This document shows, in pieces, positions 53,041 through 63,300 of a DNA stretch of 64,000 nucleotides. The notes under the pieces were generated by a model. That model saw nothing but the letters and a program-made list of their open reading frames with translations. It had not been told where the DNA came from and made no database searches. The position numbers and the translations under genes were made by a program. How positions within the stretch are numbered: the first letter of the stretch is position 1; each line of letters begins with the position of its first letter. The DNA is from Limibacter armeniacum (lineage in GTDB: Bacteria > Bacteroidota > Bacteroidia > Cytophagales > Flammeovirgaceae), in assembly GCF_036880985.1 (NCBI RefSeq), contig NZ_JBAJNO010000009.1, positions 2,046,001 through 2,110,000 on the forward strand. Reading direction: 5' to 3'.

Positions 53041-53799
53041 ATGAAAAACCGTTTTCTCACCACACGACAAAAAATTGATGTCATTTTATCTCACAACAGT
53101 ATTTGGCTTGGTATGACCATCGCACTATTCAGCGGATTCTTTGCCGTTGCCTTCTCTACGGACTTTTACCTGATAGACGAGTACCAACTTTCCTCCAATG
53201 CTACCGAAACCAACGCTGTCCTTTTAGCCATAGAAGAAACCAATGCGTCTGTCAATGAAAAGCCGATCTATAAATACACCTTCAGCTATCTACCTCAAGA
53301 AAGAAAACAAGAAAATGCCATTAGAGGGTGGTCTTACAGCACATGGGAAAACCGACAAGAAGGAGACTCTGTCGTAGTAAGGTATGCCCAGACATCCCCC
53401 AACGTTGCCATTATCAAGGGGCAGTCACTGTCTATGTTCAATGGCTGGGTTTTGCTTCTGTTCAGCCTGATTTCTTTGGTTGCTTTTATCATTGCGATAG
53501 TTGGATTTAGAAAAGGACTGAAAGATATCTTCATCCTTGAATATGGCAAGATGGCTCAAGGCACATTGGTCAAGACCGAAAGTACTGGTGTTGTAATCAA
53601 TGACAAACCTGTCATGCGAATGATATTTGAGTTTTCTGATACTGAAGGGCATTCAAAAAGGGCTGCTGTCAAAACAGTAAAACCTCAGTATCTCAATGAC
53701 GACGATAAGGAATGGCTCGTATATATGCCGGGAGAACCAGTCAAGGTTGTTATGGTGGATACACTCAGTAAAAAAGTGAGAGCCTTATTCAACAGGTAA
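53041..53799 (+). CDS. DUF3592-like membrane protein, paralogue 2 of 3 (252 aa)
   Basis: Two membrane segments flank a DUF3592-like domain (FYLIDEYQLSSNATETNAVL, then RGWSYSTWENRQEGDSVVVRY, VAIIKGQSLSMFNG). The C-terminal ~80 residues (EYGKMAQGTLVKTESTGVVI, VMRMIFEFSDTEGH) form a second small beta domain of the same general type, so the full protein may hold two related beta units. A possible envelope sensor or structural protein; nothing catalytic is visible. It follows paralogue 1 by 233 bp and precedes paralogue 3 by 46 bp. Confidence 0.8.
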   Translation: MKNRFLTTRQKIDVILSHNSIWLGMTIALFSGFFAVAFSTDFYLIDEYQLSSNATETNAVLLAIEETNASVNEKPIYKYTFSYLPQERKQENAIRGWSYSTWENRQEGDSVVVRYAQTSPNVAIIKGQSLSMFNGWVLLLFSLISLVAFIIAIVGFRKGLKDIFILEYGKMAQGTLVKTESTGVVINDKPVMRMIFEFSDTEGHSKRAAVKTVKPQYLNDDDKEWLVYMPGEPVKVVMVDTLSKKVRALFNR

Positions 53800-53845
53800 A
53801 TTATTTGATATCATAACAGTTCAATATTTAACCTAAAAACCCAAT

Positions 53846-54625
53846 ATGACTGCTAAAACACGTTCATTACCCTTCTCCTATAAAGTATTTCTGATGCTAT
53901 CGACCAAAAGGTTTTGGTTTGGTCTTCTTGGTATAGGAGCTGCCTGGCTACTTTCGCTTGTTTTTTCTACCGATTTCAAATGGGATGAAGCATACGCACT
54001 ACATACACAGCCAGTAGAAACACAAGGGGTATTAATAGCCATTGATGATACGGGAGCTTCTCAATCCGATGAGTATATCTATAAATACACTTTTAAGTAT
54101 AGCCCTAATAAAAATGAGGAAACGAGTTCCATGCAAGGCTTTTCCTACAGTCCGTGGCAAGAGATAAAAGAGGGTGACTCTGTTGCTGTACTATATGCTC
54201 AGTCCTCAACAGGTGTTGCTGTTATTAAAGGACAATCGCTTGGCATATTCGGAGGTATCAAGTCAGTGCTGGTACTTTATCTGACACTTTATTCTATTCC
54301 TTTTGCTTTAGTTTTTTCAGGAATCAAGAAAGGCTTCAACTTAATCCATATCCTCCAATGTGGTGATTTGGTAAAAGGGGTATTAGTCAAAACCGAGAGA
54401 GGTAATATAACTGTCAATGATGTGCCTCAATCTATCTTGTTTTTTGAGTTTTCAGATACCAATGGAGACACCAAAACCATTTCAATTAAAACGTTTGAAC
54501 CTGACCAATATAGCATCAAGAAAAAAGAGTGGTTGGTGTATAAGCCTGGTAAAGAGGATCAAGCAATAGCGTTAAATACTTTAGGAGAGAGTCTCAGCAG
54601 CTGTATACTAGAAAGCCAATCATAA
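53846..54625 (+). CDS. DUF3592-like membrane protein, paralogue 3 of 3 (259 aa)
   Basis: Same architecture as paralogue 2: two membrane segments around a DUF3592-like domain (QGVLIAIDDTGASQSDEYIY, QGFSYSPWQEIKEGDSVAVL, GVAVIKGQSLGIFGG) and a C-terminal beta unit (CGDLVKGVLVKTERGNITVN, SILFFEFSDTNGDTKTIS). It is the most divergent at the N-terminus (WDEAYALHTQPVETQG replaces the IDEY motif). The terminator at 54611-54640 overlaps its stop codon. Confidence 0.8.
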   Translation: MTAKTRSLPFSYKVFLMLSTKRFWFGLLGIGAAWLLSLVFSTDFKWDEAYALHTQPVETQGVLIAIDDTGASQSDEYIYKYTFKYSPNKNEETSSMQGFSYSPWQEIKEGDSVAVLYAQSSTGVAVIKGQSLGIFGGIKSVLVLYLTLYSIPFALVFSGIKKGFNLIHILQCGDLVKGVLVKTERGNITVNDVPQSILFFEFSDTNGDTKTISIKTFEPDQYSIKKKEWLVYKPGKEDQAIALNTLGESLSSCILESQS

Positions 54626-54640
54626 TACTGATTGGCTTTC
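54611..54640. terminator. Bidirectional terminator overlapping the stop of paralogue 3
   Basis: A 12-bp perfect stem (GAAAGCCAATCA/TGATTGGCTTTC) with a 6-nt loop containing the TAA stop. It is shared by convergent gatC. Confidence 0.8.
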
Positions 54641-54651
54641 TGCTTTTATAA

Positions 54652-54939
54652 CTATTCCAAAACCTTTGGAACCCTGAAGTATGCTTCATCTTTTTCAGGA
54701 GCATTCTTCAAGCCTTTATCTCTTGAGAGTGGTGCTTTCACTTCATCCTCACGCCAGTTGTTGGTTACCTCCGTCATATGGGTAAGAGGCTCAACCCCTT
54801 CAGTATCCACTTCTTCAAGCTTAGCCACCCAATTGACTATATCATTCATACTCTTCACCATTCTCTCTTCATCTTTTTCATTGAAGTACAGTCTGGAAAG
54901 GTGTGCAATCTTTTCTATCGCTTCTTTATCTATTTTCAT
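54652..54939 (-). CDS. gatC: Asp-tRNA(Asn)/Glu-tRNA(Gln) amidotransferase subunit C
   Basis: 95 residues, the usual length. GatC holds GatA and GatB together in the GatCAB complex, which makes Gln-tRNA and/or Asn-tRNA by transamidation. Typical features: IDKEAIEKIAHLSRLYFNEKD at the start, a central VEPLTHMTE motif (usually 'P..H' with the GatB contact) and a C-terminal LSRDKGLKNAPEKDEAYFRV. gatA and gatB are not adjacent, a common arrangement outside Firmicutes. Cytoplasmic. Confidence 0.94.
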   Translation of the reverse strand: MKIDKEAIEKIAHLSRLYFNEKDEERMVKSMNDIVNWVAKLEEVDTEGVEPLTHMTEVTNNWREDEVKAPLSRDKGLKNAPEKDEAYFRVPKVLE

Positions 54940-55032
54940 CTCGGGTATTTGATTTTAAGCTTTATGGGGTTCAACTCTTCCTAACAAAAGTACCAAACTA
55001 TTTACAAACTCAGGAAAGAGAATAGCAAAAGT

Positions 55033-55803
55033 TTATTTCACTTCCTCCTCCAATGTAGTCTGGTAATACTCAGGGAAGTACTGCGCCAATTCGGCATTGA
55101 TAGTGTCCATCACCTGCTTTTTCAACATTGGGATATCCTTGGTAGTCAAACCTGTTGTCTCGATGGGCTCATGTTGTACGATCTTAACTGGGCACCAACT
55201 CAGCTCAGGTGCTAGTGATGGCCACAGTTTCCAGTTATGCAATAACGTAATCGGTACGATTGGTATTTGCTTTTTGATGGCTATCACAAAACCTCCTTCT
55301 TTCATTTGCTTCACTACCGGAGGCTTGCGGTTCATGGTTCCTTCTGGAAATACACCTAAACTATGTCCTCGGTCCACAGCAGCACAAGACGATTCTATTA
55401 CATAATTGAAATTCCCTCTCTGTCCTCTGTAAACCGGAATATGCAGGTTACGAAACATCCAGCCAAACAATGGTGCTTTTACTAGTGCATCTTTCCCCAA
55501 GAAAACTGCAAACCGGTTACTGACCATCCCTACAGCAGGTGTATCCAGAAACGACGTATGGTTGGCACAAAAAACATATGGCTGTTTCTTGTCCAGCTTT
55601 TCTTTTCGCTCGATCGTAACAGGTGCTCCCATAAAAAGGTATGCACAATGGGCCCAAACTTTATTGAGGTAATAGGCCAAATGGTGCAGCTTCTTACCAG
55701 GGTAAAGGATGATAATGGCAAATAGTGGAAGCAATGCCAGAAACACAGCTAAAAACCAAAACACGCCCCAAACGAGGTACACCCTTTTGATGATCTTTTT
55801 CAT
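55033..55803 (-). CDS. plsC: 1-acyl-sn-glycerol-3-phosphate acyltransferase
   Basis: 256 residues from the ATG at 55801-55803; the longer frame starts 54 bp earlier and does not begin with a membrane anchor. One N-terminal membrane helix is present. The PlsC motif HX4D is NHTSFLD (His82, Asp87), followed by IPVYRGQRGN and FPEGTMNRKP. PlsC acylates lysophosphatidic acid to phosphatidic acid in membrane lipid synthesis. It lies near gatC on the same strand (93 bp), possibly co-transcribed. Inner-membrane associated. Confidence 0.94.
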   Translation of the reverse strand: MKKIIKRVYLVWGVFWFLAVFLALLPLFAIIILYPGKKLHHLAYYLNKVWAHCAYLFMGAPVTIERKEKLDKKQPYVFCANHTSFLDTPAVGMVSNRFAVFLGKDALVKAPLFGWMFRNLHIPVYRGQRGNFNYVIESSCAAVDRGHSLGVFPEGTMNRKPPVVKQMKEGGFVIAIKKQIPIVPITLLHNWKLWPSLAPELSWCPVKIVQHEPIETTGLTTKDIPMLKKQVMDTINAELAQYFPEYYQTTLEEEVK

Positions 55804-56158
55804 GACTGTAATAAAAAGTTGCAGGCAGGGAATTACTCCAAAACAATACTGCCGCACAGTTATTATTCTATTGGAAACTGCTTTCTATCCGGTATCAAAA
55901 AACAGCTACCGGTAAAGTCAGGTGGTCGTATACACTTCAAAACCACACCAATTTTAAATACAAATCACAGGATAATGAAATCATTCAAATAATTTTTAGG
56001 ATAAATAACAATCAGTTACAAAACGCAGGTTCATATTATTCAAAAGGGTTCACAAAATTCCATTGTTGATTGTTTTCCTACAAAAGGAAGTTCTAACCAC
56101 AAAATATCCTAAATTTGTGAGAATGCTCGATTCCGAACGCAAACATTGACTGACAAGC
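55804..56158. other. Divergent intergenic region between plsC and uvrA
   Basis: 355 bp with the uvrA -7 box (56110-56117). No gene, RNA or repeat is seen, and no LexA-type palindrome is apparent. Confidence 0.4.
56110..56117 (+). promoter_or_regulatory. -7 box upstream of uvrA
   Basis: TAAATTTG is an exact TAnnTTTG match, 42 nt before the ATG. A -33 element is not evident at the standard spacing. Confidence 0.5.
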
Positions 56159-58984
56159 ATGGCAATTTCTGTAGATCAACTCGACCCAAAACAATATATC
56201 ATTGTAAAAGGGGCAAAAGTTAATAATCTCAAGGGTGTGGATGTAGCCATTCCCCGTAATAAATTTGTGGTGATCACGGGTGTTTCCGGTTCAGGAAAAT
56301 CATCCCTCGCTTTTGATACGCTTTTCGCTGAAGGGCAACGCATGTATGTGGAAAGCCTGAGCTCGTATGCGAGACAGTTTCTGGGACGAATGGAAAAACC
56401 TGAGGTTGAATATATCAGGGGGGTATGCCCTGCCATTGCCGTAGAACAGAAAGTCACAACAAAGAATCCACGTTCAACTGTTGGGACTACAACAGAGATT
56501 TATGACTACCTCAAATTGCTCTATGCCCGTGTCGGTAAAACTTATTCTCCTGTTTCAGGACAGGAAGTCAGTAAGTCAAGTGTAACCGACATTGTCAACT
56601 TTATCAACAGCCATGAAGATGGCACCCGTTTTCTTGTGCTGAGCCCCTTACAGATCAGTGAAGACCGAACACTTGACGATGAACTGAAGCTACTTTTACA
56701 AAAAGGTTTCAGCCGTGTTGAGATCAATGGTGAGCTGGGCTTTATTGAGGAGTTAATTGATAAGGATGAGTATAAAAATGTTCAGGCCAATACAACTGGG
56801 TATGATGTCCAGATTCTGATTGACCGTAATGCGGTACAAAAAGAAGATGAAGACAACCAATTCCGTATTGCAGACTCTGTTCAGACCGCCCTTTTTGAAG
56901 GACATGGCGAATGTCTGATCGAGATGATCAATGCTGACCGTAGTACCCAACGTCACCTTTTCACTGACCGATTTGAGGCTGATGGAGTCAAGTTTGAAGA
57001 GCCAAGCGTCAACCTTTTCAGTTTCAACAACCCTTATGGAGCCTGTAAACGTTGTGAAGGATTTGGCAAAGTACTCGGCATTGATGAAGACCTTGTAATT
57101 CCAGACAAATCTCTCTCCATTTATGAAGGAGCAATTGCTCCTTGGAGAACAGAAAGCATGAGTAAATGGCTTCAGCCATTGATCAGAAATGCACACCATT
57201 TTGACTTTCCGATCCACAGACCTTATGCAGACCTGACTGAAGAGCAAAAAGAAGTACTTTGGACTGGAAATAAACATTTCAAGGGAATTGATGCTTTCTT
57301 CGGCCACTTGGAATCCAAGACTCATAAGATACAGTACAGGGTAATGCTTTCCCGTTATCGAGGAAGAACAACATGTCCTGACTGTAAAGGTACCCGCTTG
57401 CGCAAGGATGCATCATATGTCAAGATTGATGGAAAGTCCATTATTGACCTCGTTTTACTTCCTATAACAGAAGTAAGTGAGTTTTTTGATAATATTCAGC
57501 TTTCCAAATACGAACATCAGGTAGCGGACAGACTATTGGCTGAGGTTCGCAACAGGCTGGTATATTTGATTAAGGTCGGCTTAGGTTACCTGACACTTAA
57601 CCGTCTTACTTCCACACTATCAGGAGGAGAATACCAACGTATCAAACTGGCTACCTCACTAGGTAGTGCTTTGGTAGGTTCTATGTATATTCTGGATGAA
57701 CCAAGTATTGGACTTCACCCTAGAGATACAGAAAACCTCATCGCCGTACTGAAAGAACTCAAGCGCTTGGGGAATACCGTAATTGTTGTGGAGCATGAGG
57801 AAGATGTGATGCGATCAGCTGACCAAATTATTGATATTGGGCCTGATGCGGGAGTCTATGGTGGTGAATTGATTTTTCAGGGAACAATAGATGATATGAC
57901 TGACCCTGAAGTGAGTCATACAGCACGTTACCTTCACGGAATAGAAAGGATACCTGTACCTGCCAAACGCAGAAAGTGGAATGAATATATTGAGGTTTTG
58001 GGAGCCAAAGAAAACAACCTTCAAAACATCTCTGTAAAATTCCCGCTTAATACCATTACCTGTGTAACGGGTGTATCTGGTTCAGGTAAATCTACTTTAG
58101 TGAAAAAATGCCTGCAACCTGCACTTGGCAAATTACTGGGTAGCTACAACGAGGAAACAGGCAAAATGGAAGGGCTGGACGGTATGACCAAGTCCATCTC
58201 ACATGTTGAATTTGTTGACCAAAACCCTATCGGAAGGTCTTCTCGCTCCAACCCTGTGACCTATGTCAAGGCTTATGATGCTATACGAGAATTATTCACA
58301 TCACAACCTCTAGCCAAACAAAGAGGCTATAAGCCTGCTTTCTTCTCTTTCAACGTAGATGGAGGTAGATGTGAAGCTTGTTCAGGAGAAGGTACTGTCA
58401 AGATTGAAATGCAGTTTATGGCTGATATTTACCTGCCATGTGAAAGCTGTCATGGTACCCGCTTTAAAAGTGAAATCCTTGACATCAAATACAAGGAAAA
58501 AAATATTGCAGACATTCTGGACCTGAGTATTGATGAAGCTATGGTTTTCTTTGAGGATAAAAAGAAAATCACTGACAGACTAAGACCTTTGCAAGAAGTA
58601 GGGCTTGGTTATATCAGGTTGGGTCAGTCTTCCAATACCTTATCAGGTGGAGAAGCCCAAAGAGTAAAATTGGCTTCGTTCCTAGTGAAAGGTACACTCA
58701 AGGAAGGGGAACGAGTACTGTTTATCTTTGATGAACCCACTACTGGCCTACACTTCCATGATATCAATAAACTGATGAAGTCCATCAATGCGCTTGTAGA
58801 CAATGGTCACTCCGTTATCATTATTGAGCACAATATGGAAGTTGTAAAAACTGCGGACTGGGTTATTGACCTTGGCCCTGAAGGTGGAAAGAATGGTGGT
58901 CAGGTTGTATTTGAAGGACTTCCTGAAGACTTAGCTAAGCAGAAAGACAACCATACAGCACGATACTTAAAGCCTGTATTGTGA
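56159..58984 (+). CDS. uvrA: Excinuclease ABC subunit A
   Basis: 941 residues, the DNA damage-recognition ATPase of nucleotide excision repair. Two ABC modules are complete. Module 1: Walker [15 protein letters not shown] (about 38-50), zinc fingers with CKRCEGFG and CPDCKGTR, and signature [11 protein letters not shown]. Module 2: Walker [14 protein letters not shown], zinc finger [16 protein letters not shown], signature [12 protein letters not shown] and Walker [14 protein letters not shown]. It acts with UvrB in the cytoplasm. A terminator follows at 59018-59046. Confidence 0.98.
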   Translation: MAISVDQLDPKQYIIVKGAKVNNLKGVDVAIPRNKFVVITGVSGSGKSSLAFDTLFAEGQRMYVESLSSYARQFLGRMEKPEVEYIRGVCPAIAVEQKVTTKNPRSTVGTTTEIYDYLKLLYARVGKTYSPVSGQEVSKSSVTDIVNFINSHEDGTRFLVLSPLQISEDRTLDDELKLLLQKGFSRVEINGELGFIEELIDKDEYKNVQANTTGYDVQILIDRNAVQKEDEDNQFRIADSVQTALFEGHGECLIEMINADRSTQRHLFTDRFEADGVKFEEPSVNLFSFNNPYGACKRCEGFGKVLGIDEDLVIPDKSLSIYEGAIAPWRTESMSKWLQPLIRNAHHFDFPIHRPYADLTEEQKEVLWTGNKHFKGIDAFFGHLESKTHKIQYRVMLSRYRGRTTCPDCKGTRLRKDASYVKIDGKSIIDLVLLPITEVSEFFDNIQLSKYEHQVADRLLAEVRNRLVYLIKVGLGYLTLNRLTSTLSGGEYQRIKLATSLGSALVGSMYILDEPSIGLHPRDTENLIAVLKELKRLGNTVIVVEHEEDVMRSADQIIDIGPDAGVYGGELIFQGTIDDMTDPEVSHTARYLHGIERIPVPAKRRKWNEYIEVLGAKENNLQNISVKFPLNTITCVTGVSGSGKSTLVKKCLQPALGKLLGSYNEETGKMEGLDGMTKSISHVEFVDQNPIGRSSRSNPVTYVKAYDAIRELFTSQPLAKQRGYKPAFFSFNVDGGRCEACSGEGTVKIEMQFMADIYLPCESCHGTRFKSEILDIKYKEKNIADILDLSIDEAMVFFEDKKKITDRLRPLQEVGLGYIRLGQSSNTLSGGEAQRVKLASFLVKGTLKEGERVLFIFDEPTTGLHFHDINKLMKSINALVDNGHSVIIIEHNMEVVKTADWVIDLGPEGGKNGGQVVFEGLPEDLAKQKDNHTARYLKPVL

Positions 58985-59017
58985 TTTTCAAAGGCATCAA
59001 GTAATATCTATATACTT

Positions 59018-59046
59018 TCCCCACTTGTTCGATAAGCAGGTGGGGA
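59018..59046 (+). terminator. Terminator after uvrA
   Basis: A 10-bp stem with one wobble (TCCCCACTTG/CAGGTGGGGA), a 9-nt loop and a T7 tail. Confidence 0.85.
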
Positions 59047-59165
59047 TTTTTTTATATAAATTATAGTAAACAACAGGAAGTACTTCAAAACACTACTCCT
59101 CACAATACCATTCAACAACTTACTACGTGTATTTCCTTTACCACTTATCATTAACCCTTTAACGT

Positions 59166-60230
59166 ATGTACTTTAGTGGACATCTAAAGTTTGATCCTTC
59201 TCAGGCGACCCGTATTGAGAAGAAGAAACCCCTGAATGTTTTCGGCAGAATGTTTTTCAACCTTACAGCTGGTGCCTTCTCTACACAGGAAGAACATGAA
59301 ACCTTTTGTGCGGTTTCAATACTTCAACAACTCTATCAGGTATTTATATCGCTAAAAGTAGATAACATCATCCGGTTAAGTAGAAACAACTTTGATTTTT
59401 ACTTAGATGAAAACAGTGTTCCTGATGATTTCAGAAGTGTTGTCAAAGAGTTCAGGACAGGGATAGACAGTATTGAGGCTGAACTATTCGATCAGTTAAG
59501 TATGATGCTTGAATATGAAGATGCCACTTTTTATTACTTGATCGACATCAATATAAACAGGGTACACCCTGTAGGCACATACCCCATCGATATTGTAGTC
59601 AATGCCGTATTAAAAGATTTTGCGACCAGTACAAAAGGTGATGCTATTTCTCTCAAGGCCAAAATGACTAATACATTTGCCAGTCAGGAATCTTATGATT
59701 CCTACGTAAGCAATAAAGAGCAAGCCTTCAATATCTTTTTAAAAGACCTAACACAGAAAATGCGTCAGCATGTAGGGATTGATGATGTGATTTCAGAGAC
59801 AAGACAAAAAATTATCCGACCATTCAAAAAATTGGAGTTTAACAATGAAATTCCGCTAAAGCATCCCCGGTCGTCAGCACCTGTTTACAGTCCTTATTAT
59901 GATTATACCAATTCCTTTTTCTATGCTTGGTTATGGGCAGAATTGCTTCACCAAAACCACATAGAGATTCATAATTTTGACTTGGTTAATAGCCATGGTT
60001 CCACAATTATTGAAGTTGGTCAAAATGGCTTTAATGCGGGTGTCAATGACCTGATGAATATATCCGTTCCCTTTCCTGAAATCGACAACGACAGTCTTGT
60101 TACTGACTTCCCTACAGCAAGCATTCATTTCATAGAGCATCATGAAAACCAACAACCTTCTACTACGAACTTCTCTTATGCCAACTTATGGGGGGAGGCT
60201 ATCAATGAAATAAACCGTACAGATGCCTAA
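59166..60230 (+). CDS. Protein of unknown function (354 aa), cytoplasmic
   Basis: Not recognised. No signal peptide or membrane segment. It is predicted mostly alpha-helical with a short beta core: FRSVVKEFRTGIDSIEAELF, YLIDININRVHPVGTYPIDI, then FFYAWLWAELLHQNHIEIHN. A long helical middle (about 90-220) gives way to an acidic C-terminal third. No nucleotide-binding or metal motif could be assigned. It is single, with its own terminator at 60256-60292. Possibly lineage-specific. Confidence 0.65.
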   Translation: MYFSGHLKFDPSQATRIEKKKPLNVFGRMFFNLTAGAFSTQEEHETFCAVSILQQLYQVFISLKVDNIIRLSRNNFDFYLDENSVPDDFRSVVKEFRTGIDSIEAELFDQLSMMLEYEDATFYYLIDININRVHPVGTYPIDIVVNAVLKDFATSTKGDAISLKAKMTNTFASQESYDSYVSNKEQAFNIFLKDLTQKMRQHVGIDDVISETRQKIIRPFKKLEFNNEIPLKHPRSSAPVYSPYYDYTNSFFYAWLWAELLHQNHIEIHNFDLVNSHGSTIIEVGQNGFNAGVNDLMNISVPFPEIDNDSLVTDFPTASIHFIEHHENQQPSTTNFSYANLWGEAINEINRTDA

Positions 60231-60255
60231 AATATTTTCACAAAACCCTAAAACA

Positions 60256-60292
60256 GAAAAAGCCCAAGTACGGTATGTACTTGGGCTTTTTC
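60256..60292. terminator. Strong bidirectional terminator between convergent genes
   Basis: A 16-bp perfect stem (GAAAAAGCCCAAGTAC with GTACTTGGGCTTTTTC) and a 5-nt loop, with A-tract and T-tract built in. It serves the 354-aa gene and the RND pump gene. Confidence 0.9.
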
Positions 60293-60314
60293 AATATATA
60301 TTTCACCAACACGA

Positions 60315-63300
60315 TTACTCAGAAACTGGTGCCTTTGTTTTATCAACAAGGGCAGACACATAGTGCCCATTCTGATTGGCTGGTGCTGTTTTCTTAGCAC
60401 TTTCTCCTTTACCTAGAAGAGTTCCCATAATGTTACCAAACTGTACAGACAGCAAGTACATTACAGGTACAATGATCAAAGTAAGGAATGTAGAGAACAC
60501 CAATCCATAGATCACAGTCATTGCCATTGGTCCCCACATATCTGCGTTGTCACCACCAAAGTAAATTTGCGGCTCAAAGCTTGAGAACATTCCAGCAAAG
60601 TCAATGTTCAGACCCACTGCCATCGGCACCAAGCCTAGAATCGTTGTGATTGCTGTCAACAATACTGGTCTCAGACGTGTATAACCTGCCTTAACAATAC
60701 ACTCCAGTACTTCATTGACTGGTAGGTTATCGTCACCCTCAAGTCCTAACTCTTCCTTACGGCGATTGATCAAAAGATCTGTATAGTCAATCAATACGAT
60801 CGCATTATTCACCACGATACCAGCCAAGGAAATAATACCAATACCGGTCATAATGATAATGAAATCATTCTTGAACAACGTAAGTCCCAAGAACACACCA
60901 ATCAGGGAGAATACTACTGACAGGATGATGATAAATGGTTTTACAAACGAGTTGAACTGTGATACCAGAATCAGGAAGATTGAACACATTGCAATCAACA
61001 TTGCATTGCTCAAAAACTCCATTGATTTCTGCTGTTCTTCCTGCTCACCTGTAAACTTGAAGGCATAACCTTCTGGCATCGGATAACCTTCCATTACTTT
61101 CTTTACAGCATCCACTACCTTGTTTGAGTTATACCCCTCAGTAATGTTGGAGCTTAGTGTCACCACCTTGTCCAAATCTTTACGTTTTACTTCTCCTACT
61201 GTCGAAGTGTACTCAAGGTGAGCTACCGCTGAAATTGGCACTTGGTGCATTTTACCTTTATTGTCACGGAAAGTCAGACGCTGATCTGCCAAGGCAGATA
61301 CATTGTAACGGTACTGATCTTTCAGGCGAAGCATAATTGGATACTCATCCTCCTTGTCTTTCAATTTGGAGATTTCCTTACCGTAAATTGCTGTACGTAA
61401 AGCCATGGCTATCTGACCAGTTGAAAGTCCGTAGCGACGAGCCTTGTTTCTATCAATCTGTACTTGCAGTTCCGGCTTGCCCACGTTGATATCCATTGAG
61501 AGGTTATCAATACCCATTATGCCAGACTTATCAATCTTAGATTGCATCTCATCTGCCAGCTCAATCAGTTTCGAATAATCATGCCCTGTTATTTCGATGT
61601 TGATTGGTTTACCTACTGGAGGGCCGTTGCGCTCCTTATCCGTCACCACGCTTACGCCTGGTATTTCTTTGGCGATCTCAGCACATTGGCTCAGAATAAT
61701 TGATGTATTTTTACCATTACGCTTCTCAAAAGGAACAAACGCAATCGAGATTTTACTCTTATGAGGAGTGATACCACTACCAGTATTCTGGTTAGGGTCA
61801 TTTGTATTTTCACCAACGTTGGTTACAATCGACTCAATGATATCTTTATGTGGTTCCAGCTCCTTGTAAAGGCGTTTCTCCAGCTTCTTGGTGATATCAT
61901 TTGTCTGCTGAACATCTGTACCTAGTGGAGCTTCAATATACATGTATACATATCTAGGCTCATTCTCTGGGAACAGACCTACTGTTGGCTCACTCAAACC
62001 AAACATCATCACTGATAAAATTAACAAGCCAAAAGTACCTAATGTAATTAGAATTGGCTTATAACCACCCAATGCCCACTTCAGGGTTTTCAGGTAAATT
62101 TTCTCCAAAGCAACCAACAGCTTGTCCTGGAACCAGTAAGAAGCTTTTTTCAGGTAATAAGCATTCAGCAAGGTCAATACACCAAATACCATTAGCAGGT
62201 TAGCGATTGTATAGTTACCGCTATCACCAAAGAACGTTACGATGTAGAAGACAATACCCAATACCACCAAGGCAACACCTGAGATCAGTTTCAGCTTGAG
62301 GTTTCGGTTCATATTACGGTCATCCACAACCATATACTGTTTTGCTACCACAGGGTTGATCACCAAACCAATAAACAGAGATGAAGCCAGTACGACAATC
62401 AATGTAATTGGCAGGTATTTCATAAACTCACCCATGATACCACCCCAGAATGCCAATGGCACAAATGCCGCAAGTGTTGTTGCTGTAGATGAGATAATTG
62501 CCATCGCAACCTCACCAGCACCTTGCTTAGCAGCAGCCTTAGAATTAAAGCCTTCTTCCCTGAGTCGGTAGATATTCTCAATAATTACAATCGCATTATC
62601 CACGAGCATACCCAACGCCAGAATCAAGGCAAAAAGTACTACCATGTTCAATGTGATTCCCATAAAGCTCAGGATCACAAATGACATCAGCATTGACAAT
62701 GGAATCGCAATACCTACAAAGATCGCATTTCGCAATCCCATAAAGAACAGTAGTACTGCTACTACCAGAATCACACCTGAAATAATGTTGTTCATCAAGT
62801 TGCTCAACTGGTTTTCCATATCCTGTGCCTGAGATTGTGTAATGGCAATATTCAGGTTTCTTGGCAGGTAAGACTCTCTAGCTTCCTCCAATAAGTCATC
62901 AATCTTCTTGGTCGCGTTAATCAGGTTCTCACCACCTCTTTTTACTACTTTCAGTGAGATTACAGGGTTAGCACCCTTTGCTGTAAACTCTTCACCTGTA
63001 GCCAGACGGGCATAACTTTTACGCTCTACGTATGTATCCTTTACTTCAGCAAGGTCTTTCAGGTAAATAGGTCTTCCATCCTCAGACTTTACGATAATCT
63101 GTCTGATCTCGTCTGCGGTCTTGAACTCTCCTGAAACACGAAGTGAACGACGAAAACCATTTGTCAATACGTCACCACCAGAGATGGTCATGTTTTCATT
63201 GGCTACTGCACTTTCGATATCTGAGAACGTCACCTTCATTGCGTCCATCTTGAAGATGTCTGCATTGATCTGGATTTCACGCTCTACAGAACCTGCGATA

